A program made the position numbers and the translations under genes. A model generated the notes under the pieces. That model worked only from the letters and a program-made list of their open reading frames with translations, ran no database searches and was not told where the DNA came from. Positions 14,818 through 19,879 of a stretch of DNA of 19,879 bases are shown piece by piece. How positions within the stretch are numbered: position 1 is the first letter of the stretch; each line of letters opens with the position of its first letter. Origin of the DNA: CAZHOV01 sp964534315 (lineage in GTDB: Bacteria; Bacteroidota; Bacteroidia; Chitinophagales; Saprospiraceae); contig CAZHOV010000111.1 of the NCBI GenBank assembly GCA_964534315.1, positions 1 through 19,879 of the forward strand, written 5' to 3'.

Positions 14818-15477
14818 TTACAGGCCCAATCGGATTTGTTTGTTTTCCGATTCTTTTTGAGAATGATTAGAATAAGTTTCCCAATCAGGGGTGTAATTTT
14901 CATCGGCTTGATTACCCCAGCAATCCCAATTTTTCATTTTTCCCCTAGAAAAGAGTTCAATTCGGGGCCCCCAGCTACACGCTTCAATTATTTTATATTG
15001 TTCATCAGGTTTTCTGCTGTGCTCTCTTTTTCTGGCGGAAATGAGATTCTCTTGTGATCTTCCGGGTTGCAAAGTTCTTACGTTTTTCCCTTTGACTCCA
15101 AATAGTAAAATTTCAGTCACATTTCTAAAATAAAACCCAACCCCACGTCTGTCTGGCCCTCCGTCTTTTCGGATTTTATACCAGATGATATTTGTTTTAT
15201 ATTTAAAGCCCCATGAGTCTAAAACCTCTAATCCTTCAGGAAGTAAGGCATTTGGTACCCACATATATAAGTGAGATCTTTCTGCAGTAATTTCATTTAC
15301 GGGCATGTCTTTAATATCTTCCAAAGGCATCGTTGGATATCTGTTTAATCTTTTATGCTCAGGCGCAACTTTCCCAGTCCTGTTTTGAAATTGCCATGGC
15401 GGATCGGCAAGAATAGTAGCATACTTTTTCGTACCTGCAAAATCTAACAGGTCTTGGTTCACTTCGATATTGGCCAT
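14818..15477 (-). CDS. MT-A70 family adenine-N6 DNA methyltransferase
   Basis: This 219-residue enzyme would methylate adenine in the recognition site and protect host DNA from the adjacent endonuclease. The catalytic motif IV is DPPW (residues 25-28, in ATILADPPWQFQN), typical of MT-A70 methyltransferases. Other family landmarks are SHLYMWVPNALLPEGLEVLDSWGF, NIIWYKIRKDGG, the EILLFGVKG strand and a late CSWGPRIELFSRG followed by WDCWGNQ, which is the cofactor-binding region in this circularly permuted family. Its ATG (15475-15477) follows an AT-rich leader with an inverted repeat and a possible promoter. BglII itself is paired with an N4-cytosine methylase, so this adenine partner is a variation on that theme. 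Confidence 0.88.
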   Translation of the reverse strand: MANIEVNQDLLDFAGTKKYATILADPPWQFQNRTGKVAPEHKRLNRYPTMPLEDIKDMPVNEITAERSHLYMWVPNALLPEGLEVLDSWGFKYKTNIIWYKIRKDGGPDRRGVGFYFRNVTEILLFGVKGKNVRTLQPGRSQENLISARKREHSRKPDEQYKIIEACSWGPRIELFSRGKMKNWDCWGNQADENYTPDWETYSNHSQKESENKQIRLGL

Positions 15478-15498
15478 TTATTTTGATGATTAAATATT

Positions 15499-15527
15499 GA
15501 AAAATATAAATTTATTAAAAATACAAA
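15499..15527 (-). promoter_or_regulatory. Possible promoter of the restriction-modification genes
   Basis: On the minus strand TTTG (15524-15527) is followed after 17 nt by TATTTTTC (15499-15506), one base off the Bacteroidota -7 box. It lies 22-50 bp upstream of the methyltransferase ATG in very AT-rich DNA, where chance matches are easy, so confidence is low. Confidence 0.3.
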
Positions 15528-15530
15528 ATG

Positions 15531-15570
15531 TTTAACAATTTATTAGTGAATTTAAATAAAATTGTTTAAA
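15531..15570. repeat. AT-rich inverted repeat between the S8 protease and methyltransferase genes
   Basis: TTTAACAATTTATT on the left and AATAAAATTGTTTAAA on the right form an imperfect palindrome, two single-base indels away from a perfect match, around a 10-nt centre. It could be the terminator of the protease gene (a T-rich tract follows on the minus strand) or an operator just upstream of the possible methyltransferase promoter. Confidence 0.45.
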
Positions 15571-15578
15571 AACCTTTT

Positions 15579-18488
15579 CTAAAACTTCAAAACTTTTTCC
15601 ACAAAGAAATCACCATCAATCTCGAACTCACAAATGTAAAGCCCTGCAGGCAGAGGATTATTATTATTGTCACGGCCATCCCAAACCAGATTTCTGCCCT
15701 GGCAGGCGCTGCTATGCACCTGCTTTCCGGTTTGATCAAAAACGTTGAAATTGACATTTTCAAAGTTTTGTTCGGCGATAATCCTGACTCGCAACTGATC
15801 CCTGAATGGTTGGGGGAAGAGCACAATATCCTGGGCAGAAGGAGCTTCAGACTCCGGTACGGTAATCCCCATGCATTCCAGTGTCTTGGCTTCATCTATT
15901 TTTCCGCCCCATTTTAGTTGATTACCCCCTGGTATCATGGCGGTGGCGTCTTCTATACATTGAATAATCTCCTGGTAGGTCGCTTTGGGTTTATAAGCCT
16001 TGATGATCGAGACCAGGCGGGTGACCTCTCCGGCAGACATCGAAGTACCCTGGAGCGTTTCGTAGGAATTATTTAGAAAAGTGCTGTTGACTACGCCAGC
16101 AGCAGCTACATGAACGTTGGTCTTCCCGGTATTGGAGTAGTCGCCAAGATCGGATTGGTCACCGTTCAGACCGGCAACTACAATAAGGTTGTCTAATGCA
16201 AAGAAACCGCTATCGGGTAACGCAAATGAGGTGAAATTTCCGGGCCATCGGTTGAGTTTATCATTATCTTCTCCGTCATTTCCGGCCGAAATGACAACAA
16301 TGATTCCCTCTTCCTGCGCTCTTTTTAGCGCTTCATAAAGGGTAGGAGAGGGGGTGGGGCTTTCGTATCCCAGACTGAGATTGATGACATCCACCTCGCT
16401 ATCAATGGCATAGTGGATAGCGCAAAATAAGTCAAAGAGAATTCCCTCGCCCAATTCATATATTTTCAAATTAGCGATTTTCAACTCGATATCTCCGGGA
16501 TAGTCAGAAGCAACAATTCCGCTGATATGGGTACCATGTCCGTCCTTGTCTTCGATCCGGTTTGAGGAGTTGAGAAAGTCAAACCCTGCCACGTCGTTAC
16601 TGAGGCAGTTCTCATCGGCATCCACTCCTTCCGGAGATTCGGCTTCCAGTGGATTGATGAGTATAAGGTCTTCCAGGTCCGAATGTCCTCGATCATTAAG
16701 GGGACTGAGCATATCTATTCCGGAATCGATGATAGCCACTTTAGCCTCAAAGTTTTTGGTTCCGTGGTTGGCGGGTTGAATAACGCAGTTTTCGTTAATT
16801 GCAAGATCGTCGACTGGTTCATCCAGTATGAGCGCATAGTTTAGTTCTGTGGTATCGACATCCACCTTACTTTTAGAACCTTTGCGTATGGTGTTGATCT
16901 CGATTTGCTCGTTGGATCCCCATAATTGAATTCTGGGCACCGAGTCTGTACACCAGCATTCCTTGAGTTTTTCGGCTCCGAATGCAGACTGAATATATTG
17001 CTCGAGGCTGTCCAGCGATTCCCGGGTAATATCCTCTTCGTAGGTGATGACGACCAGGTTAGAATCGACTTGATTGGGAATGGTATCGGTAGAGGCTGCC
17101 GGAAAAAATCCGAGCTCATTCAGACAGGTCCACCCTCTGGGCCAGAATTCGTCTTCCCGGGTGCTAAAAGCACCTTTGTAATTGACGGTTTGAAAGAAGT
17201 CGTCATCTTGCGGATAATCGGCCAACTCAAAAAATACGCTATATCCGTAAGCGCGCGGATCAAGTCCCCCGTCAGGTTGATAGCTAATTCCTTCTAATTG
17301 AGGGTCTGCCCAAAAGTTACGATTTTGAAGCAGATGATCAATCACAAAAGAAGCATTGGGATCATCCGGATAGGGAGTGACAGCAATTATGCCGTTGGGG
17401 CCGGCATTGAACTCGTTTCCGGAAGCGAAATTCCACCAGACGTTATTTTTGAGTGATAGTTCCCCCATGAGCATACGATCGCGACAGTCAGGGTTGTTGT
17501 TGGCTGCAAAATCAGTTACTTCCAGGGCAAAACCAGCCATCTCGGTGAAAATGCTATTGGCGTAGATACCTCCGGTTCCTTCTTTGAACCAAAGACTTCT
17601 GTCGCCGATGAATTCCTCATCGCCAGGACCTATATAAGTAACATTATAAACGGTAGGGGAAGAAAATTTATCAAACGTATCAAATCCGCCATAGTGATTA
17701 GCGGTTTGGTCTGGTTCAAAACCGTGGATGGAAAACCAAAATTGACCTTTCCCGCGCCATCCTTTTTCCCATAAAAAGCTTTCTCTTGAGCAAAAGGCGG
17801 TCATCATATGTTTTAGCCCTACTTCTCCTCCTGAAATCTGTATGGCTCTTGTTCCGGCAATGATCTCTATATGATGAATATTCGTTTCGTTTCCGACGCC
17901 TCCCAATCCGAGGCCCGGGGCAGGAAAATCTCCACTATCAAAACCGCTGTGTCTGATAGAGATATAGCTCAGGCTGCCCGAGCTTTCAGAATTATTACAA
18001 GTTGCCGGATCAGCGCCATAGAGGCCCCTATCGTCAAAAAAGCCGTTAAAAAATTCTTCGTCACTATATCCGTTAATACAGGCATTTCCGAGAATGATTA
18101 GTCCTCCCCAAAGCCCTTTGTCTTGCAGCGAAAGATCGTTTTTATCGGTTATATCATCGAGGATAGTCGTAAAAATGATAGGTTCGTCAGGTGTTCCATC
18201 AGCAAAAATCCGGGCATTGCGAGCAATGACCAAAGCGGCATAGGGGGGATAAGAACTGGCATACTCCTGCGCTTTGATCACCGTGCCTGGTTCTATGGTG
18301 AGGGTGCCCCCCTCTTCCAGATAGACGATGTCCTCTAAAATATAGACAGTATCCTTTGACCAGGTATAAGATTGGCCGGCTTGTAAGTCGTTGTCAGTAA
18401 TAAATCTTTGGGGGAAGGTAGGTTGACTAAAAGTAACAGACAGTTGAAGGGTAAGAAAAAGGAGTAGGTGAATGGATTTTTTTAACAT
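15579..18488 (-). CDS. Exported S8 (subtilisin-like) serine protease with T9SS sorting domain
   Basis: From the ATG at 18486-18488 the protein has 969 residues. Residues 1-21 are a signal peptide. Residues ~25-480 form a large beta-rich region (LTIEPGTVIKAQ, LWGGLIILGNA) resembling the right-handed beta-helix-like repeats of Bacteroidota surface proteins. The subtilase domain follows with a complete triad: D588 in AIIDSGID, H651 in DGHGTHISG and S816 in GTSMSA, plus oxyanion Asn in VISAGNDG. The last 81 residues (889-969, starting VLFPQPF and ending DFFVEKVLKF) are a type A T9SS sorting domain, so it is predicted to cross the outer membrane. A longer reading from 18575 overlaps the promoter -7 box and lacks an N-terminal signal, so the shorter start is preferred. 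Confidence 0.92.
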   Translation of the reverse strand: MLKKSIHLLLFLTLQLSVTFSQPTFPQRFITDNDLQAGQSYTWSKDTVYILEDIVYLEEGGTLTIEPGTVIKAQEYASSYPPYAALVIARNARIFADGTPDEPIIFTTILDDITDKNDLSLQDKGLWGGLIILGNACINGYSDEEFFNGFFDDRGLYGADPATCNNSESSGSLSYISIRHSGFDSGDFPAPGLGLGGVGNETNIHHIEIIAGTRAIQISGGEVGLKHMMTAFCSRESFLWEKGWRGKGQFWFSIHGFEPDQTANHYGGFDTFDKFSSPTVYNVTYIGPGDEEFIGDRSLWFKEGTGGIYANSIFTEMAGFALEVTDFAANNNPDCRDRMLMGELSLKNNVWWNFASGNEFNAGPNGIIAVTPYPDDPNASFVIDHLLQNRNFWADPQLEGISYQPDGGLDPRAYGYSVFFELADYPQDDDFFQTVNYKGAFSTREDEFWPRGWTCLNELGFFPAASTDTIPNQVDSNLVVITYEEDITRESLDSLEQYIQSAFGAEKLKECWCTDSVPRIQLWGSNEQIEINTIRKGSKSKVDVDTTELNYALILDEPVDDLAINENCVIQPANHGTKNFEAKVAIIDSGIDMLSPLNDRGHSDLEDLILINPLEAESPEGVDADENCLSNDVAGFDFLNSSNRIEDKDGHGTHISGIVASDYPGDIELKIANLKIYELGEGILFDLFCAIHYAIDSEVDVINLSLGYESPTPSPTLYEALKRAQEEGIIVVISAGNDGEDNDKLNRWPGNFTSFALPDSGFFALDNLIVVAGLNGDQSDLGDYSNTGKTNVHVAAAGVVNSTFLNNSYETLQGTSMSAGEVTRLVSIIKAYKPKATYQEIIQCIEDATAMIPGGNQLKWGGKIDEAKTLECMGITVPESEAPSAQDIVLFPQPFRDQLRVRIIAEQNFENVNFNVFDQTGKQVHSSACQGRNLVWDGRDNNNNPLPAGLYICEFEIDGDFFVEKVLKF

Positions 18489-18572
18489 AGGGAATCGATT
18501 TGGGTAAAAAATGTATGTTTTGGTAAATAACTTTTGAAAAATATTTCTGGTTCTACAATTGGTAAAGACCGT

Positions 18573-18604
18573 CAAATGTAGTTACCCGACGGCTTTTTGA
18601 CAAA
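18573..18604 (-). promoter_or_regulatory. Promoter of the S8 protease gene
   Basis: On the minus strand TTTG (18601-18604), a 20-nt gap, and TACATTTG (18573-18580) give a full match to the Bacteroidota housekeeping promoter TTTG-N19/20-TAnnTTTG. The start of transcription would be near 18566, leaving a leader of about 78 nt. This is the best promoter match in the window. Confidence 0.75.
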
Positions 18605-18624
18605 GATCGATCGTTACGATCTTT
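18602..18624. promoter_or_regulatory. Inverted repeat overlapping the -33 box of the S8 protease promoter
   Basis: AAAGATCG (18602-18609) and CGATCTTT (18617-18624) form a perfect 8-bp inverted repeat around a 7-nt centre. It covers three bases of the -33 box at 18601-18604, which is a natural place for an operator. Four GATC tetramers occur in 18605-18629. The regulator is unknown. Confidence 0.5.
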
Positions 18625-18681
18625 TGATCCTTAGTTAAAAGGCCTACAATTTCATCCTTTTTAGTATAAAATTGTTACATT

Positions 18682-18897
18682 TTATTGGGAGGGTTTTTCA
18701 ATTTCAAATCCGGCATCTTTTACGGCTTCAATTATTTGGGATGCTTCAAGTTTTTGCCCTTCGACGGTAAGAATTTTGAGTGGGTTGTCAGTGTCTACTT
18801 TCCAGTTTTCAATTCCGGGAACATCGTTTAAAAAACCTGAAACTGCCCGGATGCAATTTTCGCAATTAATAGTGGTGTTAAACGTCAATTTTTCCAT
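18682..18897 (-). CDS. Small heavy-metal-associated (HMA) domain protein
   Basis: A 71-residue single-domain protein of the HMA/copper-chaperone fold, presumably cytoplasmic, as no signal peptide is present. The metal site is TTINCENCIRAV, with C12 and C15 forming CxxC. The preceding Met of the usual GMxCxxC loop is replaced (I-N-C). The rest follows the beta-alpha-beta-beta-alpha-beta pattern: AVSGFLNDVPGIENWKVD, LKILTVEG and ASQIIEAVKDAGFEIE. Such proteins bind Cu(I) or other soft metals for delivery to P-type ATPases, but none is in the window. It is divergent from the GNAT-like gene with only 30 bp between the start codons, and is followed by the S8 promoter region. Confidence 0.85.
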   Translation of the reverse strand: MEKLTFNTTINCENCIRAVSGFLNDVPGIENWKVDTDNPLKILTVEGQKLEASQIIEAVKDAGFEIEKPSQ

Positions 18898-18927
18898 TGG
18901 ATAAATATAAGAATAAAATCATATACT

Positions 18928-19821
18928 ATGCAAATACGATATGTGCCGCATGACGAAATTGATAAGGTGATGTGGAATAGCTGTGTACATTACGCGATTA
19001 ACGGAAATATTTTTGGTTACAAATGGTATTTGGACAATACCGCAAAAGAGTGGGACGCCCTTGTAGAAGGGGAGTATGAATCGGTTATGCCCCTGATCTG
19101 GAATAAAAACCGGTGGCTGGGAAAATCATTGTATGGTCCGGCCTTGGTTAGGGAATCTGGGATTTACTCCATTCATGTACTATCAAAAAAAAGGGTAGAG
19201 ACGTTCTTAGAAGCGATACCCAAAGAATTATCAAACGGTCAAATTATACTCAATGAGGGAACCAACCCGGTAACTGACTCTAAATGGAACGCACAAAAAA
19301 GAGAAAATTACCAACTCCTGCTCAGCGATACCTATGAGGTGATCGCCTCCAAGTATGCTCCCGAGTTACAGAAAGCATTACAAACGGCCAGTGAGGCAGG
19401 GTTGATTGCCACCTCCAATGTACGTCCCGAGGAGATTGCCGACCTCTTTAAAGCTGAGTATTCCAACAGTATCAGCAATCAACAAAAATATTACGCCATG
19501 CTTCGGGTGATGTATAATACTTTGCATAGAGGCTGGGGCTTTTCCAGTTCGATCAAAAGCCCAAAAGGCGAATTGTTAGCCGCTAATTTTTTTATCTACA
19601 GTCATGGCAAACTATTGAGTCTCGTTCCGATAGTTTCTTCACAGGGTAAGGAATCAGGCGCGCTTGCTCAATTATTTGACCTGGCTATCCGCACTAATGC
19701 CGACCGCCCTCTAATCCTTGATTTTAACAGCCCCGAGGACATTGATTTTCCCAAACAATTTGGCGCACAAACCACTCCTTTTTACCAACTGTCGAGAAAA
19801 AAACGATGGTGGGGAGGGTAG
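18928..19821 (+). CDS. Conserved Bacteroidota protein, GNAT/FemAB-like
   Basis: A 297-residue protein of a family widespread in Bacteroidota and usually labelled hypothetical or GNAT-like. Recognisable blocks are an N-terminal HDEIDKVMWNSCV, the FGYKWYLDNTAKEWDALVEG block, then ESVMPLIWNKNRWLGKSLYG, and in the second half ELLAANFFIYSHGKLLSLVP and LILDFNSPED, which resemble the acyl-transferase strands of FemAB/GNAT folds. No acceptor or acyl donor can be predicted. The ATG at 18928 gives the N-terminus expected for the family. It is complete and its stop is followed within 2 bp by a tandem repeat array. Promoter elements for it would have to lie inside the HMA gene. Confidence 0.7.
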   Translation: MQIRYVPHDEIDKVMWNSCVHYAINGNIFGYKWYLDNTAKEWDALVEGEYESVMPLIWNKNRWLGKSLYGPALVRESGIYSIHVLSKKRVETFLEAIPKELSNGQIILNEGTNPVTDSKWNAQKRENYQLLLSDTYEVIASKYAPELQKALQTASEAGLIATSNVRPEEIADLFKAEYSNSISNQQKYYAMLRVMYNTLHRGWGFSSSIKSPKGELLAANFFIYSHGKLLSLVPIVSSQGKESGALAQLFDLAIRTNADRPLILDFNSPEDIDFPKQFGAQTTPFYQLSRKKRWWGG

Positions 19822-19823
19822 GG

Positions 19824-19879
19824 GAATGTGCAATGAAGAATGTGCAATGAAGAATGTGCAATGAGGAATGTGCAATGAA
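19824..19879. repeat. Heptamer/14-mer tandem repeat at the window edge, GAATGTGCAATGAA x4
   Basis: Four copies of the 14-bp unit GAATGTGCAATGAA, one with A to G at its last base (19865), equivalent to eight 7-bp units alternating GAATGTG and CAATGAA. The array begins 2 bp after the GNAT-like stop codon and runs off the window, so its true length is unknown. The core AATGTGCAATGAA also occurs at 7072-7084. Confidence 0.9.

Noticed and set aside
14040..15578. Restriction-modification pair as part of a transposon or integrated element with target duplications
   Set aside because: No transposase, integrase or matching direct repeats were found at 14040-14060 and 15478-15578. Mobility is only suggested by AT-richness.
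18489..18575. Longer S8 protease start at 18575
   Set aside because: It overlaps the -7 box of a full-consensus promoter and would bury the signal peptide 29 residues in.

Overview
The window looks like a chromosomal segment, possibly a whole contig, from a Bacteroidota bacterium of the Saprospiria/Lewinella type. The signs are a type IX secretion C-terminal sorting domain on a large subtilase, Bacteroidota-style promoters (TTTG, about 17-20 nt, TAnnTTTG), A-rich leaders without strong Shine-Dalgarno sequences, a TPR-CHAT protein beside an ECF-like sigma factor, and a hybrid of TPR sensor and HisKA_2 kinase. No rRNA, tRNA, CRISPR array or transposase was recognised. The left edge reads as damaged or low-quality sequence. 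The right edge stops inside a tandem heptamer array, as contig ends often do.

Layout. Positions 1-3413 (+): a C39-peptidase ABC exporter lacking its N-terminus, and its HlyD-type adaptor, a one-step peptide export pair. Positions 3502-3999 (-): a secreted SnoaL-like protein. Positions 4326-5615 (+): glyA, serine hydroxymethyltransferase. Positions 5704-6132 (-): a small secreted protein of unknown function with a textbook intrinsic terminator. Positions 6233-9194 (-): a two-component system, with a TPR/HisKA_2 sensor kinase followed by a REC-LytTR regulator. The two genes are separated by 208 bp that holds two heptamer-repeat arrays.

Positions 9195-9619 hold no gene but carry a kinase promoter and a strong orphan hairpin with terminator geometry. 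Positions 9620-11145 (+): an ECF-like sigma factor and a single-pass membrane protein with an anti-sigma-like N-terminus and a TPR C-terminus, separated by two copies of a roughly 39-bp palindromic repeat. Positions 11142-18488 (-), read right to left: a T9SS-exported S8 protease, an MT-A70 adenine methyltransferase, a BglII-family restriction endonuclease, and a TPR-CHAT (caspase-like) protein with a signal peptide and a C-terminal membrane anchor. The CHAT gene converges on the sigma/anti-sigma pair with overlapping stop codons. Positions 18682-19821: a small HMA-domain protein (-) and a divergent GNAT/FemAB-like protein (+).

Most interesting reading: positions 9620-18488 may be a cell-envelope proteolytic signalling locus. 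The sigma factor would be held by the membrane TPR anti-sigma protein. By predicted topology, that protein's TPR half and the TPR-CHAT protease lie on the same (periplasmic) side, and an exported subtilase is nearby. A type II restriction-modification cassette sits directly upstream of the CHAT gene in the same direction. These functional links are inferences from gene order, topology and domains. None is demonstrated by the sequence alone.
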